A program made the position numbers and the translations under genes. Shown here in pieces: positions 1 to 8,804 of a DNA stretch of 64,000 nt. Position 1 is the stretch's first letter, and every line of letters begins with the position of its first letter. The notes beneath the pieces were generated by a model. That model saw only the letters and a program-made list of their open reading frames with translations, made no database searches and had not been told where the DNA came from. Origin of the DNA: Pseudomonas uvaldensis. GTDB lineage: Bacteria; Pseudomonadota; Gammaproteobacteria; Pseudomonadales; Pseudomonadaceae. The stretch spans positions 62,001-126,000 of the forward strand of contig NZ_JAIWKS010000006.1 of the NCBI RefSeq assembly GCF_021271205.1, written 5' to 3'.

Positions 1-1363
1 AGTGGAACATCGAGATGTTCCAGCGCCCGCCAAGCTTGTTGAGGAAGTTGAACAGCGCTCCCGGGCGTTCGGGGAATTCGAAGCGCAGGACCACTTCGTC
101 GACGACATGTGCCGCGTGCCCGCCCACCATGTGGCGGATGTGCAACTTGGCCAGTTCGTTATCGGTCAGGTCCAGCACCGGGAAACCTTGCTCGCTAAGA
201 CTGGCAATCAGTGCGCTGCGCGGGTCGTTTTCCGGGTGCGTCTGCACGCCGACGAAAATGTGCGCCTCGCTGCCGGTGTTGTATCGGTAATTGAATTCGG
301 TGATCTGGCGCTTGCCGATGGCTTCGCAGAACGCCTTGAAGCTGCCCGGTTGCTCGGGAATGGTCACCGCGATGATCGCTTCGCGCCCCTCGCCCAGTTC
401 GGCGCGTTCGGCTACGTGGCGCAGGCGGTCGAAGTTCACGTTGGCACCGGAGTCGATGGCAACCAGGGTCTGACCGCCGATGCCGCGCGATTCGACGTAC
501 TTCTTGATGCCGGCGACACCCAATGCGCCGGCAGGTTCGGTGATCGAGCGGGTATCGTCGTAGATATCCTTGATTGCAGCGCAGATCTCGTCAGTGTTGA
601 CGGTGATGACTTCGTCTACATGATGCTTGCAGATATCGAACGTATGCTGGCCGATCTGCGCCACGGCGACGCCGTCGGCGAACAGTCCCACGGTCGGCAG
701 TACCACACGTTCACCCGCGGCCAGGGCCGCTTGCAGGCAATTGGAGTCGTCCGGCTCGACACCGATGATCTTGATCTCCGGTCGCAGGTATTTCACATAG
801 GCCGCGATGCCAGCGATCAGTCCGCCGCCGCCCACCGGGACAAAAATCGCATCCAGGCGCCCAGGGTGCTGGCGCAGGATCTCCATCGCCACCGTGCCCT
901 GCCCGGCAATGGTGTGGGGATCGTCGTAGGGGTGAATGTAGACGTAGCCTTTTTCTTCGACCAGCTTCAAGGAATAGGCCAGGGCCTCGGGAAACGAGTC
1001 GCCATGCAAAACGACCTTGCCGCCGCGGGAACGCACACCTTCAACCTTGATTTCCGGCGTGGTCTTGGGCATCACGATAGTTGCTTTCACGCCCAGTACC
1101 TTGGCCGCCAGGGCCAGTCCCTGGGCGTGGTTGCCCGCCGAAGCGGTGACCACGCCGCGTGCACGCTCTTCATCGCTGAGCTGGGTCAGTTTGTTGTAGG
1201 CCCCGCGAATCTTGAACGAGAACACCGGTTGAAGGTCTTCGCGTTTGAGCCAGACGCTGTTACCCAGCCGCTCGGAAAGCTGGCGGGCGGTCTGGAGCGG
1301 GGTTTCCACGGCCACGTCGTAGACGCGCGAGGTGAGGATCTTTTTGACGTACTGTTCGAGCAT
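1..1363 (-). CDS. ilvA: Threonine ammonia-lyase, biosynthetic (IlvA), C-terminus cut by window edge
   Basis: PLP enzyme that deaminates threonine to 2-oxobutanoate, the first committed step of isoleucine synthesis. About 454 residues are visible of the roughly 504 usual for the family; the 3' end lies left of the window. The N-terminal catalytic domain shows the PLP-lysine motif SFKIRGAYNK near residue 50, the ASAGNHAQG motif and the glycine-rich phosphate loop VGGGGLIAG near residue 180. From about residue 330 the ACT-like regulatory part begins (EAIIAVTIPEQPGSFKAF), followed by a second one (VLRFEFPERPGALFNFLNK), consistent with feedback control by isoleucine. It starts at the ATG complementary to 1361-1363 (MLEQYVKKIL) and diverges from rpiA. 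Confidence 0.95.
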   Translation of the reverse strand, partial: MLEQYVKKILTSRVYDVAVETPLQTARQLSERLGNSVWLKREDLQPVFSFKIRGAYNKLTQLSDEERARGVVTASAGNHAQGLALAAKVLGVKATIVMPKTTPEIKVEGVRSRGGKVVLHGDSFPEALAYSLKLVEEKGYVYIHPYDDPHTIAGQGTVAMEILRQHPGRLDAIFVPVGGGGLIAGIAAYVKYLRPEIKIIGVEPDDSNCLQAALAAGERVVLPTVGLFADGVAVAQIGQHTFDICKHHVDEVITVNTDEICAAIKDIYDDTRSITEPAGALGVAGIKKYVESRGIGGQTLVAIDSGANVNFDRLRHVAERAELGEGREAIIAVTIPEQPGSFKAFCEAIGKRQITEFNYRYNTGSEAHIFVGVQTHPENDPRSALIASLSEQGFPVLDLTDNELAKLHIRHMVGGHAAHVVDEVVLRFEFPERPGALFNFLNKLGGRWNISMFH

Positions 1364-1455
1364 CGGAAAGCATCACTGGGCGGGTTGGGCAGGGCCAAGG
1401 AGTCTAACCCGGCTTTTGGCCGGGCGACCACACGAATCCCGAGGTTTTGTTGGGT

Positions 1456-1461
1456 TATACT
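1456..1461 (+). promoter_or_regulatory. Candidate -10 element of rpiA
   Basis: TATACT lies 40 bases before the rpiA start in the 137-base gap between divergent ilvA and rpiA. No convincing -35 hexamer is seen at the expected distance, so this is only a likely position. Confidence 0.3.
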
Positions 1462-1500
1462 CGCGCCCCTCTCTACTCCCAGCCCGTTTCCGGAGCCCGC

Positions 1501-2175
1501 ATGACCCAGGATCAACTCAAACAGGCCGTGGCCCAGGCCGCCGTCGACCTCATCCTTCCCAAGCTGGATGACAAGAGCATCGTCGGGGTCGGCACCGGCT
1601 CGACGGCCAACTACTTCATCGACGCGCTGGCGCAGCACAAGGGTGCGTTCGATGGCGCGGTCGCCAGCTCCGAAGCCACCGCCGCACGCTTGAAGGGCCA
1701 CGGGATCCCGGTGTACGAGCTCAACACCGTGAGCGACCTGGAGTTCTATATCGATGGCGCCGATGAAAGCGATGCGCACCTGAACCTGATCAAGGGCGGC
1801 GGCGCAGCCCTGACGCGCGAGAAGATCGTCGCGGCCGTGGCCAAGACCTTCATCTGCATCGCCGACGCCAGCAAGCTGGTGCCAGTGCTGGGCACATTCC
1901 CGTTACCGGTGGAAGTCATCCCGATGGCCCGCAGCCATGTGGCCCGTCAACTGGTGAAGCTGGGCGGCGACCCGGTGTATCGCGAGGGCGTGCTGACCGA
2001 TAACGGCAACATCATCCTGGATGTGCATAACCTGCAGATCACCAACCCGGTGGAGCTGGAGAGCCAGATCAACGCCATCGTCGGCGTGGTCACCAACGGT
2101 CTGTTCGCGGCGCGCCCGGCGGATGTGTTGCTGCTGGGGACGGCGGAAGGGGTGAAGACCCTGCGTGCGGAGTAA
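1501..2175 (+). CDS. rpiA: Ribose-5-phosphate isomerase A
   Basis: Interconverts ribose 5-phosphate and ribulose 5-phosphate in the non-oxidative pentose phosphate pathway. The 224 residues match the usual length of RpiA. Visible motifs are the phosphate-binding [14 protein letters not shown] near residue 28, the active-site IDGADESD near residue 84 and [11 protein letters not shown] near residue 98. I chose the ATG at 1501 (MTQDQLKQ), preceded by GGAG eight bases upstream, over an in-frame start about 54 bases earlier. It diverges from ilvA, an arrangement I recall from other pseudomonads. Confidence 0.95.
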   Translation: MTQDQLKQAVAQAAVDLILPKLDDKSIVGVGTGSTANYFIDALAQHKGAFDGAVASSEATAARLKGHGIPVYELNTVSDLEFYIDGADESDAHLNLIKGGGAALTREKIVAAVAKTFICIADASKLVPVLGTFPLPVEVIPMARSHVARQLVKLGGDPVYREGVLTDNGNIILDVHNLQITNPVELESQINAIVGVVTNGLFAARPADVLLLGTAEGVKTLRAE

Positions 2176-2210
2176 GCCACGGCTGCCATTTATTGGCTGC
2201 GCTCAAAATC

Positions 2211-2303
2211 CTGTGGGAGTGGGCTTGCTCGCGAATGCGGTGGGTCCAGTCGGTAGATTTGTTGCCTGCTCCAGCGAGTTCGCGAGCAAGCCCGCTCCCA
2301 CAG
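2211..2303. repeat. REP pair (REPIN-like)
   Basis: Two inverted REP arms, CTGTGGGAGTGGGCTTGCTC and its near complement ending GCTCCCACAG, flank about 40 bases. It sits between convergent rpiA and the SdiA-regulated-family gene, and is the standard Pseudomonas fluorescens-type palindromic repeat. Confidence 0.85.
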
Positions 2304-2333
2304 TGGAAACCGTGTGGGCTCATGGTTCGTGGG

Positions 2334-3248
2334 TCAGCGTTGTGGTTTCTTGAACACGTAAAACAGATTCGGCTCGCTCACCACATACAGGGTGCCGTCA
2401 TCGTCCATGGCGAGCCCTTCGGCCTGGGGCACGGTTTTCTGCAAACCCTGGCGGCCCTTGCTCAACGACAACGTGCTCAACGGCCGCCCGTCGATATCCA
2501 GCTCGATAATCAATCGGGATTCATCGGACAGCGCCAGCAGATGGCCGCTGCGTTCATCGTATTGCAGGCTCGATAGGTCGCGTACGAACAGCCCGGCATC
2601 ACGCTTGGGGTTATTGATGACGTGAACCGCATAGGACTTTTCCGGTTTATGGTGAGGAAATCCCTGCACTTCATAAATCAGCATCGGGTCGCGTTCCTTG
2701 GCCACGAACAGCCGCTTGCCCACGGAATCGTAGGCCAGCCCTTCGAAGCCCTTGTTGCCGCTCATGTGCACGCCCAGGGTCATCTGTTCGGCGTCGGCCG
2801 TATCGAGGAACCGAGTGTCTTCGTCCAGATGGATCTTGATCAGGCGCTGCTGGCGTTCGTCACTGATGACGTAGGTGTTTTCACTGATGAATTCCACCGC
2901 TTCCGGATCACCAAAGCCGATCAGCGCCATGCGCCGCAGGATTCTGCCGTCCAATGACAGCTCAATCAGTTCGGCATTCTTGTTGGTGACGGTGAACAGG
3001 CTTTTGCGGACCGGATCGAACGTCAGCGCCGAGACATCGTCGTTCAGCCCCTCGATAACCTGTGCTTCCACGGTCACCCGGTATTGATCCAGGGCAATGG
3101 CTTGTTCATTGGTGGGCTGCCAGAGGGTGTTGAGATTGAACCAGGCGCGCTCGAACAGGCGCAGATACTGGCCAGCCGCGATCAGGAGGATCAGAGCGGT
3201 CGCCAGCAGAATCAGGATCAGGGGTTTGGGGCGGACAAGTCGGCGCAT
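2334..3248 (-). CDS. SdiA-regulated domain protein (YjiK-like), copy 2 of a tandem pair
   Basis: Membrane-anchored protein of the SdiA-regulated (YjiK) family, about 304 residues. One hydrophobic segment (residues about 9-24, LILILLATALILLIAAG) is followed by a beta-rich domain that by its repeated short motifs is probably a propeller on the periplasmic side. Recognisable blocks are NKGFEGLAYD, PQAEGLAMDDDG and the C-terminal YVVSEPNLFYVFKK. The start MRRLVRP at 3248 puts the anchor near the N-terminus; an upstream in-frame alternative codon exists. It lies 117 bases downstream of a paralogue on the same strand, so the two are probably co-transcribed. The biochemical role of the family is not established. 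Confidence 0.8.
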   Translation of the reverse strand: MRRLVRPKPLILILLATALILLIAAGQYLRLFERAWFNLNTLWQPTNEQAIALDQYRVTVEAQVIEGLNDDVSALTFDPVRKSLFTVTNKNAELIELSLDGRILRRMALIGFGDPEAVEFISENTYVISDERQQRLIKIHLDEDTRFLDTADAEQMTLGVHMSGNKGFEGLAYDSVGKRLFVAKERDPMLIYEVQGFPHHKPEKSYAVHVINNPKRDAGLFVRDLSSLQYDERSGHLLALSDESRLIIELDIDGRPLSTLSLSKGRQGLQKTVPQAEGLAMDDDGTLYVVSEPNLFYVFKKPQR

Positions 3249-3365
3249 GTGGGTGGCTCGGATAAGAACAGGTGGCTGGAAATACCACGACTGCCTGAAC
3301 TGAAGCTTAATGGCGGTATGCCACACCCTACAACGAAGGAAGAATCGCCTTACAGAGTCAGCTGA

Positions 3366-4298
3366 TCAGCGTTGTTTTTCGAAACGATAGAACAGGTTGG
3401 GCTCGCTGACCATGTACACGTTGCCCGCCTCATCCACGGTGACGCCTTCGGCGCGGGGAATGGTGTCTTTCAATCCATTGAAGCCACCCAGCAAGGTCAT
3501 GAAACTGGCCTGCTCGCCTTTTTCATCCAACTCCAGCAACAGGTGGGAGTCGGACGAAAGTACCAGCATGTGACCGGTCCGGGGATCGATCGCCAGCGCC
3601 GAAAGGTTGCGCAGGTCCAGTTCATTGCTGACATGGATCTGCTTGTCGCCTTTGAGCAACTGGCTGCCATCGCTCTTCCAGGTGAACAACGCCGGCGGAC
3701 GCTCTTCGCCCAATACCAGTTGGTGGTTGCCTGGATCCCAGGCCACCGCTTCGAATCCCTTGTTCTGGTTTTTTGAAGGCCCGAGGTCGTACCGAGGGAA
3801 ATCGGCAATGTTCAGCTCGCGGGTATCGGTGTCGACCCGAATGATCGACAGGGTATGCGAGCGCTCGTCGGTAATGGCCAGCAGACCGTTGCCCATGGAT
3901 GTCACGCCTTCGGGGTTATCCCAACCCACCAATGGCATCTTGCGCAGTACGTCCCCCTGCAACGACAGTTCCACCAGGAATGCATGCTTGCCCATGACGG
4001 CAAACAGGGTCTTGGTTTGCGGGTCGTAGGTTACATCGGAGGCTTCATCTTTCTCCATGCCTGGTAGCGGCTTGGCATCGATCACGGCGCGGTAGTCGGG
4101 CAGCCAGACGCTTTCCTGGCGTTGGGCGGGGCTTTGGAAATGTTCCGAAAGCCAAAGCAAACCCCGATCATCCCAATGCATCGCAAACGCCAGGCCATAA
4201 GCCGCGGCCATTGCCAACAGTGACCAGGCATACCAGGGCAGGGCAAAACGAGAGCGGCGGGCAGGTTTGACGCGGGGCAGGGCTTGGGTCTTGGCCAT
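3366..4298 (-). CDS. SdiA-regulated domain protein (YjiK-like), copy 1 of a tandem pair
   Basis: A 310-residue paralogue of the gene that follows it. A basic N-terminus (KPARRSRF) precedes one membrane segment (about residues 22-40, WYAWSLLAMAAAYGLAF), then the same beta-rich domain. Shared blocks with the neighbour include RKMPLVGWDNPEGV against RRMALIGFGDPEAV, the ITDERSHTL / ISDERQQRL pair, NKGFEAVAWD and VSEPNLFYRFEKQR. The similarity over the whole domain points to an old tandem duplication. Substrate or ligand is unknown. Confidence 0.8.
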   Translation of the reverse strand: MAKTQALPRVKPARRSRFALPWYAWSLLAMAAAYGLAFAMHWDDRGLLWLSEHFQSPAQRQESVWLPDYRAVIDAKPLPGMEKDEASDVTYDPQTKTLFAVMGKHAFLVELSLQGDVLRKMPLVGWDNPEGVTSMGNGLLAITDERSHTLSIIRVDTDTRELNIADFPRYDLGPSKNQNKGFEAVAWDPGNHQLVLGEERPPALFTWKSDGSQLLKGDKQIHVSNELDLRNLSALAIDPRTGHMLVLSSDSHLLLELDEKGEQASFMTLLGGFNGLKDTIPRAEGVTVDEAGNVYMVSEPNLFYRFEKQR

Positions 4299-4417
4299 CG
4301 GGGGATGCGTTCCGGATGATTCGGGCTGGGAATGGTTGGCTCAGATGCCGCATTCCCCGGAATTATCCGGATGGCATGTGAAAAAAACGGTAAAACCAGG
4401 AATGAGCTCCTCCAGCC

Positions 4418-4489
4418 CTGTGGAGCGAGCCTGCTCGCGATTGCGTTCTGACTGATAAATCGCTATCGCGAGCAAGCGCGTTCCCACAG
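4418..4489. repeat. REP pair, diverged
   Basis: CTGTGGAGCGAGCCTGCTCGCG and an inverted arm ending GCGTTCCCACAG, separated by about 25 bases. It stands between two minus-strand genes. Confidence 0.7.
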
Positions 4490-4509
4490 AAAAGCCAGCG
4501 GCGTTGCCT

Positions 4510-5175
4510 TCAGCGGACGCTGCTTTCGAAGCGGCTCGCGCCTAGCAATTCCAGCACCAGTTCATCCCCCACATTCAACGGACCGACGCCCGCCGGGGTG
4601 CCGGTGAGGATCACGTCGCCGGCCTGTAGCGAGAAGCAGCCGGCCATGTACTGGATCATCGGCACGATGGGGTTGAGCATCAGGCTGCTGTTGCCGTCCT
4701 GGCGTACTTCACCGTTGATGGTCAGGCGCACGGGAATGTCGGTCAGGTCGGCGAAGGTTGCGTTGGATACGAAGGGGGCGATCACCGCCGCGCCGTCGAA
4801 GGACTTGGCGATTTCCCACGGCAGGCCCTTGGCCTTGAGTTCGGCCTGTTTGTCCCGAAGGGTCAGGTCCAGCGCCGGGGCGAAGCCGGAGATCGCGTCC
4901 AGCACTTCTTCGACACTGGGCCGGGTCGACAATGGCTTGCCGATCAGCACGGCGATTTCAGCTTCGTAATGCACCGAGCCGCGTTCCACAGGAATGCTGA
5001 AACCGCCCTCCAGCGGTACCACGCAGCTGCCTGGCTTGATGAACAGCAAGGGTTCGGTGGGCACCGGGTTATCCAGTTCCTTGGCGTGCTCGGCGTAGTT
5101 GCGGCCGATGCAAACGACTTTCCCGACTGGAAAATGGATGCGGGTACCGTCGACGTACTGGTGCTGATAACTCAT
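4510..5175 (-). CDS. Fumarylacetoacetate hydrolase-family protein
   Basis: A 221-residue single-domain member of the FAH family, whose members hydrolyse or decarboxylate oxo-acids using a divalent metal. Seen are VVCIGRNYAEHAKEL near residue 20, the metal-binding EAEIAVLIG near residue 71, and the C-terminal LTGTPAGVGPL. A strong AAGGAG ribosome site precedes the ATG at 5175. It begins 42 bases after the D-2-hydroxyglutarate dehydrogenase gene on the same strand, so the two are likely one operon. Small FAH proteins of this size include acylpyruvate hydrolases and oxaloacetate decarboxylases; the sequence alone does not decide between them. Confidence 0.85.
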   Translation of the reverse strand: MSYQHQYVDGTRIHFPVGKVVCIGRNYAEHAKELDNPVPTEPLLFIKPGSCVVPLEGGFSIPVERGSVHYEAEIAVLIGKPLSTRPSVEEVLDAISGFAPALDLTLRDKQAELKAKGLPWEIAKSFDGAAVIAPFVSNATFADLTDIPVRLTINGEVRQDGNSSLMLNPIVPMIQYMAGCFSLQAGDVILTGTPAGVGPLNVGDELVLELLGASRFESSVR

Positions 5176-5217
5176 TACCGACTCCTTTTCCTGGAATTCA
5201 TCAGGTGTTCATACACA

Positions 5218-6612
5218 TCAAATCGCGAAAATTTTGCCTGGATTCATGATGCCGTTCGGATCGAATACGGCCTTGATGGCTTTCATGTATTCAATCTCCG
5301 CTGGCGAGCGACTGTAGGTCAGGTAATCGCGTTTGGTCATCCCCACGCCGTGTTCGGCGGAAATCGAGCCGTTGTACTTCTCGACGATTTCAAAAACCCA
5401 TTTGTTCACCGTTGCGCACTTGGTGAAAAATTCGTCTTTGCTCAGGTTGTCCGGCTTGAGGATGTTCAGGTGCAGGTTACCGTCGCCGATGTGACCGTAC
5501 CAGACGACTTCGAAATCCGGATAGTGCTGGCTGACGATCCCGTCTATTTCCCGCAGGAACGCCGGGACTTTTGAAACCGTCACCGAGATGTCGTTCTTGT
5601 ACGGGGTCCAATGGGAAATGGTTTCCGAAATGTACTCGCGCAGTTTCCACAGGTTCTGCAGCTGGGTTTCGCTCTGGCTCATCACGCCGTCCAGTACCCA
5701 GCCCTGTTCCACACAGTGCTCGAAGGTTTCCAGGGCCTGGTTGGCGACTGCTTCGGTGGTGGCTTCGAATTCCAGCAAGGCGTAAAAGGGGCATTCGGTT
5801 TCGAACGGCGCCGGCACGTCGCCACGTCCTAGGATTTTGGCCAGAGCCTTGTCGGAAAAGAACTCGAACGCGGTCAGGTCGAGCTTGCCCTGAAACGCAT
5901 GGAGCACAGGCATGATCGAGTCGAAATCCGGCGTTCCGAGCACCATGGCCGTCAGGTTTCTCGGCGCCCGGTCCAGGCGCAGGGTGGCTTCGACCACGAA
6001 ACCGAGGGTGCCTTCGGCACCGATGAACAGCTGTCGCAGGTCATAGCCGGTGGCGTTCTTGATCAAGTCCTTGTTCAATTCCAGCAGGTCGCCCTTGCCG
6101 GTCACCACCTTTATCCCTGCGACCCAGTTGCGGGTCATGCCGTAGCGAATGACCTTGATTCCGCCGGCATTGGTGCCGATATTGCCGCCAATCTGGCTCG
6201 AGCCGGCCGAAGCGAAGTCCACCGGGTAATACAGCCCGTGTTCCTCGGCCGTGTTCTGCAACTGTTCGGTGATCACCCCTGGCTGGCAGACGGCGGTGCG
6301 ATCGGTGAGGTTGACGTCGAGAATCTGGTTCATGTAATCGAACGACACCACCACTTCACCGTTGGCCGCCACGGCCGCCGCGGAAAGACCGGTGCGTCCG
6401 CCCGATGGCACCAGGGCGATCCGGTGTTGGTTGGCCCAGCGCACGATGGCCTGGACCTGTTCAATGGTCTTGGGGAAAACGATGGCCGTCGGCGCCGGAG
6501 CGAAGTGCCTGGTCCAATCCTTGCCATAGGCTTCGAGGGAGTCGGCGTCGGTCAGAACCTTGCCGGGTTCGACCAGGGTCTTCAGCTCTTCTATCAGGAC
6601 AGGATGGGTCAT
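5218..6612 (-). CDS. FAD-linked D-2-hydroxyglutarate dehydrogenase
   Basis: A 464-residue flavoprotein of the FAD_binding_4 / FAD-oxidase_C family. The N-terminal PCMH-type FAD domain shows VPSGGRTGLSAAAV near residue 60, SAGSSQIGGNIGTNAGG near residue 115 and IGAEGTLGFV near residue 180. The C-terminal domain carries the metal or substrate-binding GHIGDGNLHLN and the hallmark SAEHGVGMTK, ending NPGKIF. The family also holds glycolate and D-lactate dehydrogenases. Length and position, divergent from serA, favour D-2-hydroxyglutarate dehydrogenase, which in Pseudomonas stutzeri has been shown to recycle D-2-hydroxyglutarate made by SerA. Start MTHPVLIEELK at 6612; an in-frame ATG 30 bases earlier is possible. 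Confidence 0.85.
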   Translation of the reverse strand: MTHPVLIEELKTLVEPGKVLTDADSLEAYGKDWTRHFAPAPTAIVFPKTIEQVQAIVRWANQHRIALVPSGGRTGLSAAAVAANGEVVVSFDYMNQILDVNLTDRTAVCQPGVITEQLQNTAEEHGLYYPVDFASAGSSQIGGNIGTNAGGIKVIRYGMTRNWVAGIKVVTGKGDLLELNKDLIKNATGYDLRQLFIGAEGTLGFVVEATLRLDRAPRNLTAMVLGTPDFDSIMPVLHAFQGKLDLTAFEFFSDKALAKILGRGDVPAPFETECPFYALLEFEATTEAVANQALETFEHCVEQGWVLDGVMSQSETQLQNLWKLREYISETISHWTPYKNDISVTVSKVPAFLREIDGIVSQHYPDFEVVWYGHIGDGNLHLNILKPDNLSKDEFFTKCATVNKWVFEIVEKYNGSISAEHGVGMTKRDYLTYSRSPAEIEYMKAIKAVFDPNGIMNPGKIFAI

Positions 6613-6686
6613 CGACAGAACTCTCGAACAATTCATGGTCACCCTGAGAACGCTTCATGTCGCAGAATGAGTGTTTACAGGTCGCA

Positions 6687-6698
6687 TATGCTAGCATA
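6687..6698. promoter_or_regulatory. Perfect 12-bp palindrome in the D2HGDH-serA divergent gap
   Basis: TATGCTAGCATA lies in the 202-base region between the two divergent starts, just after TTTACA at about 6674. It could be an operator serving both genes or chance; no regulator gene is next to it. Confidence 0.35.
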
Positions 6699-6814
6699 CC
6701 GCCCCCGTGGAACAGTGCCGAAGGGCGTTCTGCGGCGACGGCGGTCACGCCGGTCGGGCCAGCATTGAGCTGTCCGATTCCCTGCCATTTTTTCCGGGAC
6801 ACAGGTTTACGCAG

Positions 6815-8044
6815 ATGAGCAAGACTTCTCTCGATAAGAGCAAGATCAGGTTCCTTCTCCTCGAAGGCGTCCACCAATCGGCTGTCGACGTCCTCAAGTC
6901 GGCGGGCTACACCAGTATCGAGTACATCACCAGTTCTCTGCCGGAAGCCCAGCTCAAGGAAAAGATCGCCGATGCTCACTTCATCGGCATTCGCTCCCGT
7001 ACCCAGTTGACCGAGGAGATCTTCGACCACGCCAAGAAGCTGGTGGCGGTTGGCTGCTTCTGCATCGGTACCAATCAGGTCGACCTCGACGCGGCCCGTG
7101 AACGCGGCATTGCAGTGTTCAACGCGCCGTACTCCAACACCCGTTCCGTTGCCGAACTGGTGCTGGCCGAAGCGATCCTGCTGCTGCGCGGCATTCCCGA
7201 GAAAAACGCTTCCTGCCACCGTGGCGGCTGGATCAAGAGCGCGGCCAACTCCTTCGAGATCCGTGGCAAGAAGCTGGGCATCGTCGGCTACGGTTCGATC
7301 GGTACCCAACTGTCGGTCCTGGCCGAAGGCCTGGGCATGCAGGTGTTCTTCTACGACACCGTGACCAAGCTGCCATTGGGCAACGCCACCCAGGTCAATG
7401 ACCTGCACGAGCTGCTGGGCATGTCCGACATCGTGACCCTGCATGTTCCGGAAACCCCGGCGACCCAGTGGATGATCGGCGAGAAGGAAATCCGCGCCAT
7501 CAAGAAGGGCGGGATCCTGATCAACGCCGCGCGGGGCACCGTGGTCAAGCTCGAGGCCCTGGCCGAAGCGATCAAGGACAAGCACCTGATCGGCGCCGCC
7601 ATCGACGTGTTCCCGGTGGAACCGCGTTCCAACGACGATATCTTCGAAAGCCCGCTGCGTGGCCTGGACAACGTGATCCTGACCCCTCACATCGGCGGCT
7701 CCACCGCTGAAGCCCAGGCCAACATCGGTCTGGAAGTGGCGGAGAAACTGGTCAAGTACAGCGACAACGGTACGTCGGTATCGTCGGTGAACTTCCCGGA
7801 AGTGGCTCTGCCGGCGCACCCTGGCAAGCACCGTCTGCTGCACATCCACGAAAACATTCCGGGTGTGATGAGCGAGATCAACAAGGTCTTCGCGGAAAAC
7901 GGCATCAACATCTCCGGTCAGTTCCTGCAGACCAACGAGAAAGTCGGTTACGTCGTGATCGACGTCGATGCCGAATACTCTGACTTGGCGCAGGAAAAGC
8001 TGCAGCACGTCAATGGCACCATTCGTTGCCGGGTGCTGTTCTAA
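6815..8044 (+). CDS. serA: D-3-phosphoglycerate dehydrogenase
   Basis: Oxidises 3-phosphoglycerate to 3-phosphohydroxypyruvate with NAD, the first step of serine synthesis; enzymes of this type can also reduce 2-oxoglutarate to D-2-hydroxyglutarate. The 409 residues fit the shorter SerA class with one ACT domain. Seen are the Rossmann motif VGYGSIGTQLSVLAEGLG near residue 155, the catalytic-histidine segment TPHIGGSTAEAQ near residue 290 and a C-terminal ACT domain from about residue 335 (HENIPGVMSEINKVF), the serine-feedback site in relatives. The start MSKTSLDKSK at 6815 avoids a long upstream extension. A strong terminator follows 26 bases after the stop. Confidence 0.95.
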   Translation: MSKTSLDKSKIRFLLLEGVHQSAVDVLKSAGYTSIEYITSSLPEAQLKEKIADAHFIGIRSRTQLTEEIFDHAKKLVAVGCFCIGTNQVDLDAARERGIAVFNAPYSNTRSVAELVLAEAILLLRGIPEKNASCHRGGWIKSAANSFEIRGKKLGIVGYGSIGTQLSVLAEGLGMQVFFYDTVTKLPLGNATQVNDLHELLGMSDIVTLHVPETPATQWMIGEKEIRAIKKGGILINAARGTVVKLEALAEAIKDKHLIGAAIDVFPVEPRSNDDIFESPLRGLDNVILTPHIGGSTAEAQANIGLEVAEKLVKYSDNGTSVSSVNFPEVALPAHPGKHRLLHIHENIPGVMSEINKVFAENGINISGQFLQTNEKVGYVVIDVDAEYSDLAQEKLQHVNGTIRCRVLF

Positions 8045-8069
8045 CAAACAGCGCTGATGTGGATGACAG

Positions 8070-8104
8070 AAAAAACGGGAGCCCGCAGGGGCTCCCGTTT
8101 TTTC
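8070..8104 (+). terminator. Rho-independent terminator of serA
   Basis: Stem CGGGAGCC / GGCTCCCG with a six-base loop, flanked by A5 and followed by T7. Confidence 0.85.
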
Positions 8105-8125
8105 TTACTGGCACACACGGAATCT

Positions 8126-8215
8126 TGTGGGAGCGGGCTTGCTCGCGAACAGGCCGCTACATTCAACGAATATGTTGACCGATACACCGCATTCGCGAGC
8201 AAGCCCGCTCCCACA
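8126..8215. repeat. REP pair (REPIN-like)
   Basis: TGTGGGAGCGGGCTTGCTCG and its inverted copy ending CCCGCTCCCACA, about 50 bases between them. It lies between convergent serA and the DUF4399 gene. Confidence 0.85.
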
Positions 8216-8244
8216 TGTAGGTCATCGTGTCCGGAAGGGCTCGG

Positions 8245-8670
8245 TTATTTCACATTGACCGTGATCTTCTTGGAAACAATGGGGGGATCGAACGGCATAT
8301 GCCCGGAATCGCCCAGTTCCAGCTGCAAGGTGTGCTTGCCCGGTGTCAGCTTGATGGTGGCCTCGGTTTGCGCCTTGCCGAAGTGCATATGGTTGGCGTC
8401 GGTTGGAATCGGTGCGCCCGCGGGGGGAAGTTTGTCGACATCGATCAGCAAATGGTGGTGCCCGGTATTCTTGGTGATATCGCCCGCCGGGGCCAGGGCG
8501 ATTTTCTCGACGCCGAACCTGACTTTGAACTCCTGAGGAACGGTGGCGCCGTCTTCCGGGGAAACGATGAACACTTCCGCGCCTTTGGGAGCAGGGGTCG
8601 CAGCTGTCGCCAGCATCGAAGTCCCCAACAACAGGCTGGCCAACACGGCACGTGACATAAAGCTTTTCAT
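8245..8670 (-). CDS. DUF4399 domain secreted protein
   Basis: A 141-residue exported protein. Residues 1-23 form a signal peptide ending in the cleavage-like ATA-AT. The rest is one DUF4399 domain, with FIVSPEDGATV at its start, the histidine cluster GHHHLLIDVD, HMHFGKAQTE and a C-terminal MPFDPPIVSKKITV. The clustered histidines and methionines would suit metal binding, but no function is established for the family. The start MKSFMSRAVL is set by GGAG seven bases upstream. It diverges from the small binding-protein gene across 134 bases. Confidence 0.85.
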   Translation of the reverse strand: MKSFMSRAVLASLLLGTSMLATAATPAPKGAEVFIVSPEDGATVPQEFKVRFGVEKIALAPAGDITKNTGHHHLLIDVDKLPPAGAPIPTDANHMHFGKAQTEATIKLTPGKHTLQLELGDSGHMPFDPPIVSKKITVNVK

Positions 8671-8804
8671 TTTTTTCTCCTGTTTTTTCCATGAAATCCG
8701 CAGGGTCGTGACAACTTCGTGACCATTCGTTGTCGAAGCCTGCGACAACCATAGCAAAGCGAGCCTGAAACGAGCGTCGCTTGTACAAATACCAAGGAGT
8801 GACC

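Noticed and set aside
2..1504. Long plus-strand open frame over ilvA
   Set aside because: It is antisense to clear IlvA sequence with PLP and ACT motifs; the plus-strand translation has no recognisable domain. High GC makes such shadows common.
6461..8047. Minus-strand open frame over serA
   Set aside because: Antisense to serA with no domain and no ribosome site.
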